From: Bacteroidota bacterium
GTDB lineage: Bacteria > Bacteroidota > Rhodothermia > Balneolales > Balneolaceae
NCBI GenBank assembly: GCA_009909035.1
Contig: JAAAOB010000019.1
Location: 1-64,000, forward strand
Direction of reading: 5' to 3'
DNA: 64,000 nucleotides
Every line of letters begins with the position of its first letter. Position 1 is the first letter of the stretch. Shown here in pieces: positions 17,897-27,942 of the stretch. The position numbers and the translations under genes are program-made. The notes under the pieces are model-generated. The model searched no databases. It had not been told where the DNA came from and worked only from the letters and a program-made list of their open reading frames with translations.

Positions 17897-18355
17897 ATGA
17901 CACTAAAAAAATCAGACGAATGGATAGACAGCGTAAAAAATATTGTGCACCAGGACACCCAGCAACAGGAGTTTTGTTTGGATTTGACAGTTAGTGAGAT
18001 CCGGAACTTCACGGGCCCTGGATCCCTGGATTTTGGCGGAAGCGAGTTTGCGCCGGCATCAACCGAACTCATCGAGCCGAAAAAGAAGAATCCGGAGGAT
18101 ACATACGGCTGGTGGAAATTGTTGGGGGGCATCTATCGTGCCGTTTGTAACGAATCCTTCAAATCACTGGGGGATCACGCAGTATTCATTGTCCCTCATC
18201 AGCATGCACTTGATGCCGGGCTGATGGTACATGCGGCATTGGCTGAACGAAACGTAAGCAGTGACCCCATTGAGCTGCTGATTCACGCTCCCGGTGCCGG
18301 GTGCAATATCAAAGAAAATGCAAGAATTGCCTCCGCATACAGGATGTCCGGTTGA
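17897..18355 (+). CDS. dCTP deaminase/dUTPase-superfamily-like protein
   Basis: A 152-residue protein that I align by pattern with the DCD/dUTPase fold: LDLTVSEI, GPGSLDFGGSEF, WWKLLGGIYRAVCNE, VFIVPHQHALDAGL, and NIKENARIASAYR, in the order and spacing of the family's G-Y-V-NE, PRSSL and GxRIAQ motifs. The motif carrying the substrate arginine and serine (usually PRSSL) reads PHQHAL here, so the classic catalytic residues are not conserved and the activity may be lost or different. It follows the lipase maturation factor gene at 18 bases, a pairing I cannot explain. The family assignment is by eye only. Confidence 0.5.
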   Translation: MTLKKSDEWIDSVKNIVHQDTQQQEFCLDLTVSEIRNFTGPGSLDFGGSEFAPASTELIEPKKKNPEDTYGWWKLLGGIYRAVCNESFKSLGDHAVFIVPHQHALDAGLMVHAALAERNVSSDPIELLIHAPGAGCNIKENARIASAYRMSG

Positions 18356-18549
18356 GGGGCGTGCCACGGTCGGATTTCCATCTCTTCAGTCCCGTCGATA
18401 ATGAAGCGTTATTTACGTATTATCGGGTAGTGGAATAGAGTATGCTGGACTCAAACACTTTTAAATATCTTGCAGATCGCTGCACGGTCTGGTATGAAAC
18501 CGGCGATAAAACCGAATGATTAAACCATAATGTCAAGCAGATTACTATA

Positions 18550-19020
18550 TTGAAGAAGAAACGAAAGGAACTTACCGACCAGGAAAAGCGCACCGTTGAT
18601 GAACTGGTTGAGGCGCACATCACTCCGGAAGTGCATCACCTGGGAGCGGAACGCCGAAAGGTTGCACGGTACGACAAACGGGAGAAGATGTATGGCGGAA
18701 CCGGAACTGTATATTTAATGCAGTTATTTCACGAAGGCGAACTGGTGAATAACCGGATCGGGGCGTACATGATTTTGCCAACCAATGAGGATTCCGCAGG
18801 TTTCCATACGCACGGTACCAGACAAGAACAAGAACTATACGTGGTGATGAGCGGCGCGGGGCAGTATCATGAAAAAGATGACGCTCAAAGCAATCCAAGG
18901 ACATATCCAATCAGCACAGGAAGCGTCACAACCGTCCGGGGCAATGCTCACCATGCCGTCAGTAATACCGGGGATGGCCCATTGATCATCTTTGTCATTA
19001 CCACAAACGAGCCGGAATAG
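18550..19020 (+). CDS. Cupin-domain protein
   Basis: A 156-residue protein. Residues about 60-150 form a single cupin barrel with the first motif GFHTHGTRQEQELYVVMSG, giving the metal ligands H-x-H-x(4)-E, and a second motif PISTGSVTTVRGNAHHAVSNTG with the last histidine. Such small cupins bind a metal and act as sugar isomerases, dioxygenases or sensors; the substrate is open. No in-frame ATG exists before residue 48, so a TTG at 18550 appears to be the start; the frame is closed by a stop at 18517-18519. The 194 bases before it show nothing clear. Confidence 0.8.
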   Translation: MKKKRKELTDQEKRTVDELVEAHITPEVHHLGAERRKVARYDKREKMYGGTGTVYLMQLFHEGELVNNRIGAYMILPTNEDSAGFHTHGTRQEQELYVVMSGAGQYHEKDDAQSNPRTYPISTGSVTTVRGNAHHAVSNTGDGPLIIFVITTNEPE

Positions 19021-19312
19021 TGCCACAGGGTTCAGGAATGAACATTTCAGGCAATCTCCGTCAGGGTTGTACTCAGATCATGTAATCTTATGCGTAGATT
19101 TTTTATTTGATAAATGATCGGATTTGTGCAAATTATTTGCATATCAATGATAGAGGGTATCCAAGCGTGAGAACACCTTTTGAACATGAAAATGCGTCTT
19201 CATCGGCAGGTTCACCAGCCCGGGCAAACCAAACCCCATGGCTAATGTAACGGGTGATGAATCCTTTCAGCCAAATCTGCCGGAAGTTGACTTCAGCTTT
19301 TAATGCGGTGCT

Positions 19313-21709
19313 ATGAATATTACTGATCCCACGAGGTGGACGTTTATTGAGGAGTTATTTCACAAGGTTATTGACCTGCCGGAAAATCTCCAGGCTGACC
19401 GGGTTCGCCAGATGCAGAAGGAGTATCCGGAATATGCCGATGCAGTTGATAAACTATGGAAGGCACACAGAAAATCCGGAAACTTTCTGTCCGGTACGAT
19501 TGTGGACAAAATTAATATTCAGCCCGGTGAACGTGTGGGGCCCTGGGAAATCCAAAGAGAGATTGGCAGAGGCGGAATGAGTACCGTTTTCCTGGCCGAG
19601 CGAGTGGATGGCAGATTCGAACGGCAGGTTGCCATTAAATTTTTGCACGGATTTATTCCCGGTAAAGACATGGCAGATCGAATGAAAGCCGAACAATCGA
19701 TCCTTGCCGGGCTCGATCATAAAAATATTTGCAAGCTGCTGGATGCAGGTGTAGCCGCCGGCGGGCGCCCCTATTTTATCATGGAATATGTGAATGGCGA
19801 ACCGGTGGACCAGTATTGTGAAACGAAAGATCTGACGGTTGCTCAAAGGTTGTACTTGTTTGAGCAGGTCTGCGAAGCTGTGTTATATGCCCATCAACGG
19901 ATGATTGTACATCGCGATCTGAAGCCAAGCAATATTCTTGTAAACCAATCGGGTCAGGTGAAGCTCCTGGATTTTGGGATCGCGAAGATTCTGTCTGAAG
20001 AACCTGAATTGGACATCACCAATACTCACACATCTCTGCACCTGATGACCCCGGAATATGCCAGCCCGGAGCAGGTGGAGTACCGGCCTGTCACAACCGG
20101 TACGGATGTCTACTCGCTCAGCCTGGTTCTGTGTAAAATTTTGACCGGTTCGCTACCTTATGAGCTCCAGAAGAAAACGCCGCTTGAGATGGGAAAAACG
20201 ATTACGGACACCGAGCCCGTAAAACCCAGTGCACTTGTTAAACGATTGAATTCGAAAGCCGGGGAACGTGATGGGAGAAATAACTCACCGGGAGTAGAGC
20301 GAATTCTTAAAGGAGATCTCGATAATATCATATTGAAAGCCCTCAGAAAAGATCCAGACCGGAGGTATTCATCAGTAGAGCAGTTTCTGCAGGATATCCG
20401 AAATTACCTGGAGGATCGGCCGGTAACCGCCCGGCCCGAAACGGTAGGGTACAGGGCGAAAAAATTTATAAAAAGAAACCGTGGGCCCGTGGCAACCGCG
20501 GCCGTAGTGGTTATCCTATTGATCTCATCCATGGTGATATCACTGTGGCAAGCAGAGATTGCAGACACACAGCGGAGAATTGCCGAACAGCGCCTTGGAG
20601 ATTTACGAGAGCTGGCGGGATCTATGATGTTCGAGGTTCACGATGCTATTGCCCCTCTTCCCGGATCCGTGGAGGCACGGGAGATGATTGCTTCAACTAT
20701 TTCTGAATACCTGGAACAAATATCGTCAATGAATGTGGAGGATCCGGACCTCAAACTTGAGCTTGCGGGTTCTTATCGCAGAATTGGGGATTTGCTGGGA
20801 AATCCAACGACATCCAACCTGGGAAGGAGCCAGCAGGCACTCGATAATTACGATAAAGCCCTTGATCAGCTGAACAGTACACCTTCATGGCGGAGTGTTG
20901 AGAACACAGCCTTTGTTCGGGAGCGAGCGGTAATCCTGGAAAAAAAGAGCGATGTGCTTGCCTCCCTCCAGCGTCTCGATGAAGCTGAAAACCTTCAGCG
21001 CGAATCTGTCTCACTATTCAGGCAGATAATGAACCGGGACTCAAACGATGAATCGGAGTTCAGTTATGCAGTTTCACTGTTGAAACTGGGAGATTTGATG
21101 GGGCATCCTAACTTTCAGAACCTGGGTATGCCGGACAGTTCTTTAACGCTATACAAGAGCGCTGAATCAATCCTGGATCGGCTTTATCAGCGGCCTGAAA
21201 AGAGTACAAGAGTGGTTCGGTATAACGGACTTATACATGAACGCATTGGAGTGATATATGAACAACTTCGCCAAACGGAGTCTTCTATTGAGCATTTCGA
21301 AAAATCTATGGAGATGCGGGAAGAGTTCATTGAACTTGATCCTATGAACTACAATGCGATCCGCGATAAAGCCGTCAGCCTGGAGAACCTTGCCAAGGTT
21401 TATCTTACAACCGGAAATTTGGCGGAAGCTGAAAAAAGATTTGAAGAGTCGTTCCAGACATTTAAGTGGTTATATAACTCTGATCCTACAAACTACAGCG
21501 CAATTCAATCACTGGCTGTCAGCCACATACATCTGGGAGACCTGGCCTACCATCCGGATCGCCCGAGTTACAATAAGGTTGATGAATCAAGAGGTCATTT
21601 TTTAGAATCGAAAAACTTACTCAGCCAGCTGATTGCAATTGAACCTTCCAATTCCCGAACGCAATTTTTGCTCGATCTGGTGGAAGGCCGGTTGAGCCGG
21701 TTGCCTTGA
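19313..21709 (+). CDS. Membrane-anchored Ser/Thr protein kinase with TPR-like sensor region
   Basis: A 798-residue Hanks-type kinase. Residues 1-60 match the short helical leader often found in kinases encoded beside ECF sigma genes. The kinase domain (about 79-370) has the glycine loop GRGGMS (85-90), K109 in VAIK, HRDLKPSN (200-207), DFG (220-222) and TPEYASPEQ. One membrane helix follows (about 391-413), then about 385 residues of helical repeats resembling TPRs, outside the membrane or periplasmic. It thus could sense envelope signals and phosphorylate cytosolic targets. The ECF-type sigma gene lies 195 bases downstream in the same direction, a likely partner. Confidence 0.92.
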   Translation: MNITDPTRWTFIEELFHKVIDLPENLQADRVRQMQKEYPEYADAVDKLWKAHRKSGNFLSGTIVDKINIQPGERVGPWEIQREIGRGGMSTVFLAERVDGRFERQVAIKFLHGFIPGKDMADRMKAEQSILAGLDHKNICKLLDAGVAAGGRPYFIMEYVNGEPVDQYCETKDLTVAQRLYLFEQVCEAVLYAHQRMIVHRDLKPSNILVNQSGQVKLLDFGIAKILSEEPELDITNTHTSLHLMTPEYASPEQVEYRPVTTGTDVYSLSLVLCKILTGSLPYELQKKTPLEMGKTITDTEPVKPSALVKRLNSKAGERDGRNNSPGVERILKGDLDNIILKALRKDPDRRYSSVEQFLQDIRNYLEDRPVTARPETVGYRAKKFIKRNRGPVATAAVVVILLISSMVISLWQAEIADTQRRIAEQRLGDLRELAGSMMFEVHDAIAPLPGSVEAREMIASTISEYLEQISSMNVEDPDLKLELAGSYRRIGDLLGNPTTSNLGRSQQALDNYDKALDQLNSTPSWRSVENTAFVRERAVILEKKSDVLASLQRLDEAENLQRESVSLFRQIMNRDSNDESEFSYAVSLLKLGDLMGHPNFQNLGMPDSSLTLYKSAESILDRLYQRPEKSTRVVRYNGLIHERIGVIYEQLRQTESSIEHFEKSMEMREEFIELDPMNYNAIRDKAVSLENLAKVYLTTGNLAEAEKRFEESFQTFKWLYNSDPTNYSAIQSLAVSHIHLGDLAYHPDRPSYNKVDESRGHFLESKNLLSQLIAIEPSNSRTQFLLDLVEGRLSRLP

Positions 21710-21904
21710 CCTGGAGATTAATATTTTGTTGGCTTCCAGATTTTCCTTGATTTACGGGGTAATCCTCAGACTTTTCATTTGCAGAGGTTCGGAATAGAAG
21801 AAAAAGTTGAGATTATTTTGTATCTAAGAGCAGGAGTATCCATTGAAATATCTCTTCAATAGAAGAACTCAATTCGCTGGTTTTTGGAAAAGAATACAAA
21901 GCTT

Positions 21905-22480
21905 ATGGGTGATACAAATAGTAGTAATGAGTTGACCCGCTTGTTAAACTCACTTCAGGAGGATGATGAGGCGGCTAAAAAAATCTTTCCTCTGGTCTAT
22001 AACGAACTGCATGCGTTAGCTCATCGTAAAATGCGTAAAGAACGGAACGGCCATACCCTTAACACAACAGCCCTTGTTCATGAGGCATACCTGAAACTGG
22101 TTGATTACCCTCCAGAGAATAACTGGGACGGGCGAAATCATTTTTTTGGGATAGCCGCCCGTGCCATGCGGCAAATTCTTGTGAACTATGCCCGGAGCAG
22201 AAATGCCCAAAAGCGCTCCGGTAATAAAAACATTCAGCCGTTTCAGGAAGAGATCTACCTTACCGAAGAGAAGGCAGGGGAGCTTGTCCATCTGGAGGAG
22301 GCGCTCACGGAACTTGAAAAGCTAAATGAACGGCTCGGAAAGGTGGTTGAGTGCAGGTATTTTGCGGGGTATAATATCGAAGAGACAGCTGAAATCCTCG
22401 GAATCTCTTCGGCTACGGTGAAACGAGACTGGACCAGTGCCCGTGCGTGGCTTTACAACTATATGCACCCGGGGGAATAG
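21905..22480 (+). CDS. ECF-type sigma factor (Sigma70_ECF family)
   Basis: A 191-residue sigma factor of the group usually paired with Ser/Thr kinases. Region 2 is seen in VYNELHALAHRKMRKERNGH and TALVHEAYLKLVDYP...FFGIAARAMRQILVNYARS, and region 4 in LGKVVECRYFAGYNIEETAEILGISSATVKRDW, an HTH that reads the -35 element. No anti-sigma gene is next to it; by analogy with kinase-linked sigma factors, control by phosphorylation from the upstream kinase is plausible but not shown. The ATG at 21905 is chosen over a TTG at 21884. The kinase-first order is the reverse of the more usual arrangement. Confidence 0.9.
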   Translation: MGDTNSSNELTRLLNSLQEDDEAAKKIFPLVYNELHALAHRKMRKERNGHTLNTTALVHEAYLKLVDYPPENNWDGRNHFFGIAARAMRQILVNYARSRNAQKRSGNKNIQPFQEEIYLTEEKAGELVHLEEALTELEKLNERLGKVVECRYFAGYNIEETAEILGISSATVKRDWTSARAWLYNYMHPGE

Positions 22481-22717
22481 TCTCGGTAAAGAGTGTTAAT
22501 TCGTAGTGAGCCCGTTCCGGGCAGACGGTTAGCAAAAATGGCGAATTGAAACAATATAGAAGATGAGCCACTAATTTTCCGCTTGAATTCGTTCAATATC
22601 CCCTCATTTCATTAAGCGTGGATTTTCACCACCACGGGCGGGTGCTTTTTAGTTTATCAAAAATGAAATCACTATCATTTGTGCTTCAATAGATCATCGC
22701 CCTAAATCACAATAGAA

Positions 22718-25195
22718 ATGGAATATATACCTTTCTCGCTGCCATTTTCAGACCCTGTGATGATTTTTGCCCTGGTGATGCTGATCATTTTACTGGCACC
22801 GCTCATCTTTAACAAGTTTAAAATACCCGGACTGGTAGGGATTATTTTATCGGGAACCCTGGTTGGACCGAGTGTGCTTGGCCTGCTGGAACGCGATCGC
22901 ACCATTGAGCTTTTGGGAACCGTCGGCCTGCTCTACCTGATGTTCATGGCCGGCCTCTCCATTGACCTGAACCGCTTTGAAAAGCTTCGAAACAGAAGTA
23001 TCGGGTTTGGATCGATATCCTATCTCTTTCCTGCAGCAGGGGCGTACTACATGGGAATCTATTTCTTTGATTATTCTGTGGCGACGTCTCTTTTGCTTGG
23101 GGCTATTGTGGGCTCACACACATTACTGGCATACCCAATTGCAGAACGACTGGGCATCACAAAAAATACGGCTGTTACGATGTCGATTGGGGGTACCCTG
23201 GTAACGGATGCACTCTCACTTGGAATATTGGCGGTGATTGCCGGTACGGCGGGTGATGTGTCCGGTCCCGGCTACTGGATCGGATTTACAACATCCGTCT
23301 CTGTTTTCCTGATTGGTGCCGTACTGATTTTACCGAGGCTGGGCCGTTGGTTCTTCAGAAACGTAAAATACCAGAATAATACAGATTATGTGTTTATGGT
23401 GGCGGTGCTGTTTACAACGGCTTTTTTGGCAGAGCTATCGGGGTTAGCGTCTATCATTGGGGCGTTCCTTGCTGGTCTGCTTTTAAACCGTCTCGTTCCG
23501 GAAACGGGTACGCTGATGAGCAGAATTCAATTTGTTGGTAATGCCCTGTTTATTCCATTTTTCCTGATCTCCGTGGGCATGTTGGTAGATATTGATGTTT
23601 TAGGCAGCTACGATGTCTGGGAGAAAGCGATCGGTTTGATGCTGCTCGTTTTTGCCGGTAAAGCCATCGCATCATACATCATAAAGTTAATTTTTAGCTA
23701 CTCCATTGAAGAAGGGTTGGTTATCTACGGACTAACCACGCCCCAGTCAGCCGCTACGCTTGCTGTTACACTGCTTGGGTATGATCTGGGCTTTTTTGAT
23801 CAAACGGCGGTGAATGCTGTGGTCATCCTGATTTTATTCTCCTGTCTGCTTGGCCCCTGGCTGGTTGAAAAGTATGGACGTGCTGTGGCTGTTATGGAAG
23901 AAGAGAAACCGTACAATCCTGCTGATGCTCCTCAACGAATCCTGGTTCCGCTGGCGAACCCCGAAACATCCGACGCGCTGATGGATATCGCATTTATGGT
24001 ATGGGATCAAAAGTCAGCGCAGCCCATTTTTCCGCTTACGGTTGCACGAGATGATGCCAACGTGGAAGCCAATGTGGCCAGAAGTGAAAAAATGCTTAGT
24101 CATGCCGTCCTGCATGCCGCAGCAGCAGAGGTTCCGGTCAATCCCATCACGCGCGTTGATCTGAATATTTCCAAAGGAATTTCGCGGGCTGTTGATGAGA
24201 AGCGAATTACTAACATCATTATCGGGTGGAATGGCGAGATATCCACCAAACGGAGAATCTTTGGCAGTGTACTCGATCAGCTGTTGGAGATCGTGGATGA
24301 AATGGTGATGGTTTGTAAAGTGAATAAACCGCTGAATACGTTTGAACGGCTGGTGGTAGCAATACCGCCGCTTGCCTCACTTGAAATTGGGTTTAGAGGA
24401 ACCATCCACTCATTGAAACTGATGGCCGATCAGATGGGCGTGGAGCTCATTGTTATTTCTACAGTAGAACGTGAACCCTACGTCCGGAAACGAGTGCTGG
24501 ATGTGAAACCGGATCTGGATGTGGAGTTCAGCACTCTCCACCGCTGGAGTGAACTTCAGGTATGGCTCGACAAACACTGCAGCGAGAATGACCTCTTTGC
24601 ACTTGTAAGTTCCCGTGAGGGGACCATCTCCTGGCGCCCCGGCCTTGATCGGCTCCCCCGCGTTATTGTACAGCGCCACCCTGATCTCTGTTTTATCATT
24701 ACCTACTCCTCCGAAATAGAAGAGGAAGCTGACCAGGGACTCGGGTATTCTCAAAATGTAGAGCTGCTGAACCGCAGCCGGGTGAAAATTGGGCTTGAGT
24801 CAGAATCGATCGAGGAAGTGCTGACTGAACTCATATCAGACGACAAACTCATCGAACATATTACGACCGATCGGATTACGAAACGTCTGTTAAAGAATTC
24901 AGCCGATTACAGTCCTGAAATGATGCCGGGAGTGCTGTTTTATGAAACGCACACTTCAAAAGTAGATGAACAGGCTCTGTTTATTGGTATTTCAAAAAAA
25001 GGGATCAACACAAAAGTGACGGCTAACCAGGCAACCGTCGTCTTGATTCTGCTGAGTCCAAAAGATTTAAAGGCCCAGGATCATTTGAGGACCCTGACGA
25101 AAGTGTCGCGATTAATTCACCCGGGCCGGGATGTTGAACAATTAAAAACTGCAAAAACCAGGCAGGAGGTACTGGATGTTCTGCTTGGTATGTAA
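22718..25195 (+). CDS. CPA2 cation:proton antiporter with USP-like C-terminal region
   Basis: An 825-residue inner-membrane protein. Residues 1 to about 390 form a Kef/NapA-type Na+(K+)/H+ exchanger with 12-13 helices: LLGTVGLLYLMFMAGLSID, GTLVTDALSLGILAVIAG (the T/D region of the unwound helix), and LAELSGLASIIGAFLAGLLLNR. After it, residues about 405-825 look like two universal-stress-protein-like alpha/beta domains (RILVPLANPETSDALMDIAF; RLVVAIPPLASLEIG). Such tails bind nucleotides or sense state and gate the exchanger. It probably exports Na+ or moves K+ for pH and salt homeostasis. It precedes the APC permease gene by 602 bases. Confidence 0.9.
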   Translation: MEYIPFSLPFSDPVMIFALVMLIILLAPLIFNKFKIPGLVGIILSGTLVGPSVLGLLERDRTIELLGTVGLLYLMFMAGLSIDLNRFEKLRNRSIGFGSISYLFPAAGAYYMGIYFFDYSVATSLLLGAIVGSHTLLAYPIAERLGITKNTAVTMSIGGTLVTDALSLGILAVIAGTAGDVSGPGYWIGFTTSVSVFLIGAVLILPRLGRWFFRNVKYQNNTDYVFMVAVLFTTAFLAELSGLASIIGAFLAGLLLNRLVPETGTLMSRIQFVGNALFIPFFLISVGMLVDIDVLGSYDVWEKAIGLMLLVFAGKAIASYIIKLIFSYSIEEGLVIYGLTTPQSAATLAVTLLGYDLGFFDQTAVNAVVILILFSCLLGPWLVEKYGRAVAVMEEEKPYNPADAPQRILVPLANPETSDALMDIAFMVWDQKSAQPIFPLTVARDDANVEANVARSEKMLSHAVLHAAAAEVPVNPITRVDLNISKGISRAVDEKRITNIIIGWNGEISTKRRIFGSVLDQLLEIVDEMVMVCKVNKPLNTFERLVVAIPPLASLEIGFRGTIHSLKLMADQMGVELIVISTVEREPYVRKRVLDVKPDLDVEFSTLHRWSELQVWLDKHCSENDLFALVSSREGTISWRPGLDRLPRVIVQRHPDLCFIITYSSEIEEEADQGLGYSQNVELLNRSRVKIGLESESIEEVLTELISDDKLIEHITTDRITKRLLKNSADYSPEMMPGVLFYETHTSKVDEQALFIGISKKGINTKVTANQATVVLILLSPKDLKAQDHLRTLTKVSRLIHPGRDVEQLKTAKTRQEVLDVLLGM

Positions 25196-25797
25196 ATGTC
25201 AGTGTGGAATGTTCTAAGTTCTGTAAAAATCGAATGATAAGGAACTTCATCAGCGGAATGAACTGTTGATGGACATCACGATTTAATCATTCAAACTCAT
25301 ACTATTTTTTTGAGAACCATAAACGCCATTATTCGCAAATCCATCGTAAGGGCACTGAGGAGACAAATGGTTGGTATCTTATTTTCTATTAATAACGCAT
25401 ATTTGATTTGAAGAACCCTCGAAGCTTAACGATAAGACCAAAAAACTACGGGCAGAACGGACAATTGCTCTCATATGAAACTGTTCAACAAGACCAAAAA
25501 ATTGGAAAAAGCATGTAGAGTAAAAACTGATGTGATGGACGGCCGGGTAAAAACAGGCCCCTTTTCTACTTAGCAGATAATGTTTACATACTACAGCAGA
25601 TGATCCTGTAATTATCTCTAAAACATACTATTCCGCTCCTTTCTACCGGAGGATGATTATTTATCTATTCCATCTACCCGTTATAAATATTTATATATTA
25701 GTAGTTATTAAAAAATGGTCGATTCAGCAGAACATAAGATCTGAAAGCTGATCAAAGCTGACTATTCGATACAGAATCCTTTTATCCTATTTCTTAA
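25196..25797. other. 602-base non-coding gap
   Basis: AT-rich and without a credible gene. A 12-base direct repeat AAGACCAAAAAA occurs at 25434-25445 and 25490-25501. A GGCC...GGCC pair at about 25541-25562 is followed by CCCCTTTTCT, a very weak terminator. The last 120 bases are strongly AT-rich, the likely promoter region of the permease. Confidence 0.5.
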
Positions 25798-27942
25798 ATG
25801 CCAGTGAATAAAAACCACAATAAGCTCGATAAAGAACTGAAGCTTTTCGACGTCTATGCTATAAGTACGGGGGCAATGTTCAGTTCTGGCTTTTTTCTTC
25901 TGCCGGGACTCGCCGCTGCGCAAACCGGACCATCTGTAATTTTAGCCTATTTTGTGGCAGGAATTTTGATTTTACCGGCCATGTACAGCGTTGCAGAATT
26001 ATCCACGGCCCTTCCCCGGGCCGGCGGGGCCTACTACTTTATTGATCGCAGCCTGGGGCCGTTGTTTGGTGCAATTGGCGGAATTGGCTCCTGGCTGGCA
26101 CTGATCTTCAAAAGCGCATTTGCCCTGATCGGGATGGGGGCCTACATCGCAATATTTATCGATCTTCCGATCACACCGGTTGCCATTGCCCTGACGATTT
26201 TCTTCGGTATTACAAATGTTGTAGGGGCCAAGGAGAGCAGCTGGCTGCAAAACGTAATGGTCGCCTCGCTTGTAAGTATACTCTTCTTTTATGTTACTGA
26301 GGGTATGTTTAAAGTGGTCTCAGTTGATATTTTTGACGTGATACGCACAGAGTTTCAACCCTTTTTCCAGTTTGGCGCGGAGGGATTTTTTGCCACCATT
26401 GGGTTCGTGTTCGTCTCGTATGCGGGCCTCACAAAAGTTGCCAGTGTTTCTGAAGAGGTTCAAAACCCGGATCGGAATATCCCGCTGGGTATGATGCTCT
26501 CCCTTGCAACAGCGACGTTCATCTACGTCGTTGGTGTTTTCATCATGGTGATGGTGCTCGATTCTGAGGCGCTTCAATCAGACCTGACGCCAGTGGCCAC
26601 CGCCGGTGAGGTCTTTATGAGCTGGCTCCCCGGCTCGTTAGGGCTAATACTGGTCGTGATAGCGGCGATTGCCGCGTTTGCCTCAACCGCAAATGCAGGA
26701 ATTATGTCGGCAGCGCGGTATCCATTTGCAATGGCCAGGGACGAGCTTGTTCCATCCATATTTTCAACCCTGGGGCGGTTTGGCACGCCAATGGTTTCAA
26801 CGATAACCACGGTCCTGGTGATGGTATTTTTGATAGTGGCCTTTAATGTTGAAGCGGTTGCGAAGCTTGCCAGTGCATTTCAATTGCTCTTATTCGGCAT
26901 ACTGAATGTTTCGGTAATTGTGATGCGGGAAAGTAAAATTGATGCGTATGATCCCGGATTTTACTCGCCGCTCTACCCGTGGATGCAGATCGCCGGGGTC
27001 ATTATTTCGGCGTTTTTAATTGCGGAGATGGGCCTTCTGTCGATCTTATTTACGCTGGGTGTCATAACGGTTAGCGTTGCATGGTATTTTGGATACTGCA
27101 AAGATAAGGTGAGTCGTGAGGGGGCAATTTATCATGTTCATGCCCGGCTTGGAAAATACCAGTACAAAGGTCTCGAAAGAGAAATGAGAGGAATCATCAG
27201 AGAAAAGGGATTGCGCAAAGAAGATCCGTATGAGAAAGCGATTGGCCGGTCGGTAGTGTTGGATATTCAGGAGAAAGAAATTGAGTATACTAAACTGATT
27301 CAGAAGGTGTCGCAGGGACTTTCAATGCGCCTTAACCTGGAGCAGGATGACATTGCAGAGTTGTTTATGGATGAAAAGTTTGAAGGAATTATCCCTATCG
27401 GTAATGATACGGCTTTGAAACATATTCGGCTTGAACAAGACATTGAATCGGAAATTGCGCTGGTGCGGTTTCAAAACGGCGTGGTATTGGAAGATGATAG
27501 GTTTGTCTCATTCGATGACAGGGGAGATGTTGATGACGACAACCGGCTTTATGCAATCATCTTTTTAATCAGTTCTAAAGCAAACTCAGGACAGCACCTC
27601 CGCATTCTTGCTCACCTGGCTGAAATGGTGGACAGTATTGACTTTATCAAACGGTGGATGAAGGCAAAAGATCAGGCCGAACTGCGTGAGATTTTACTCA
27701 GGGATGAGCGCTTCATTAACATCTCTATCCGGAATGAGGACAGCTCAAAAACGATGATCGGCAAAAAGGTGAAAGAACTAAAACTTCCGGGCGAGAGCTT
27801 GATCACGATCATAAAACGAGATGGCGAAATTATTTTTCCACACGGTAAAACGGTGATCCGGGAGAGCGATGAGATATCGATCATAGGCGAGAAACAGGAT
27901 ATCATAGAGATCAAGGAGACGGTGAAGAGGGGAGATCAATAA
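25798..27942 (+). CDS. APC-family permease with EIIA-like and RCK_C/TrkA_C-like C-terminus
   Basis: A 714-residue protein. Residues 1 to about 450 carry the amino-acid/polyamine/organocation fold with about 12 helices (LFDVYAISTGAMFSSGFFLLPG, the helix 1 G-S/T-G substrate motif; ALPRAGGAYYFIDRSLG). Residues about 500-640 resemble a PTS EIIA type 2 domain (AIIFLISS, QHLRILAHLAEMV, LREILLRDERF) with a histidine in ALKHIRLEQD near 542 that may correspond to the phosphorylated one. Residues about 650-705 match RCK_C/TrkA_C (GKKVKELKLPGESLITIIKR, DEISIIGE). Such tails couple transport to ligand or phosphorylation state. The substrate is unknown. Confidence 0.85.
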   Translation: MPVNKNHNKLDKELKLFDVYAISTGAMFSSGFFLLPGLAAAQTGPSVILAYFVAGILILPAMYSVAELSTALPRAGGAYYFIDRSLGPLFGAIGGIGSWLALIFKSAFALIGMGAYIAIFIDLPITPVAIALTIFFGITNVVGAKESSWLQNVMVASLVSILFFYVTEGMFKVVSVDIFDVIRTEFQPFFQFGAEGFFATIGFVFVSYAGLTKVASVSEEVQNPDRNIPLGMMLSLATATFIYVVGVFIMVMVLDSEALQSDLTPVATAGEVFMSWLPGSLGLILVVIAAIAAFASTANAGIMSAARYPFAMARDELVPSIFSTLGRFGTPMVSTITTVLVMVFLIVAFNVEAVAKLASAFQLLLFGILNVSVIVMRESKIDAYDPGFYSPLYPWMQIAGVIISAFLIAEMGLLSILFTLGVITVSVAWYFGYCKDKVSREGAIYHVHARLGKYQYKGLEREMRGIIREKGLRKEDPYEKAIGRSVVLDIQEKEIEYTKLIQKVSQGLSMRLNLEQDDIAELFMDEKFEGIIPIGNDTALKHIRLEQDIESEIALVRFQNGVVLEDDRFVSFDDRGDVDDDNRLYAIIFLISSKANSGQHLRILAHLAEMVDSIDFIKRWMKAKDQAELREILLRDERFINISIRNEDSSKTMIGKKVKELKLPGESLITIIKRDGEIIFPHGKTVIRESDEISIIGEKQDIIEIKETVKRGDQ

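Noticed and set aside
18437-18517. 25-codon frame between the DCD-like and cupin genes
   Set aside because: Very short, mixed composition, no initiation signal and no recognisable pattern.
19167-19303. Two short overlapping frames (27 and 21 codons) before the kinase gene
   Set aside because: Could be a broken small gene, but neither has a start signal or known motif; chance is more likely.
22627-22650. CACC/GGTG stem followed by CTTTTT after the sigma factor gene
   Set aside because: Only four pairs with a ten-base loop, 147 bases from the stop; too weak to list as a terminator.
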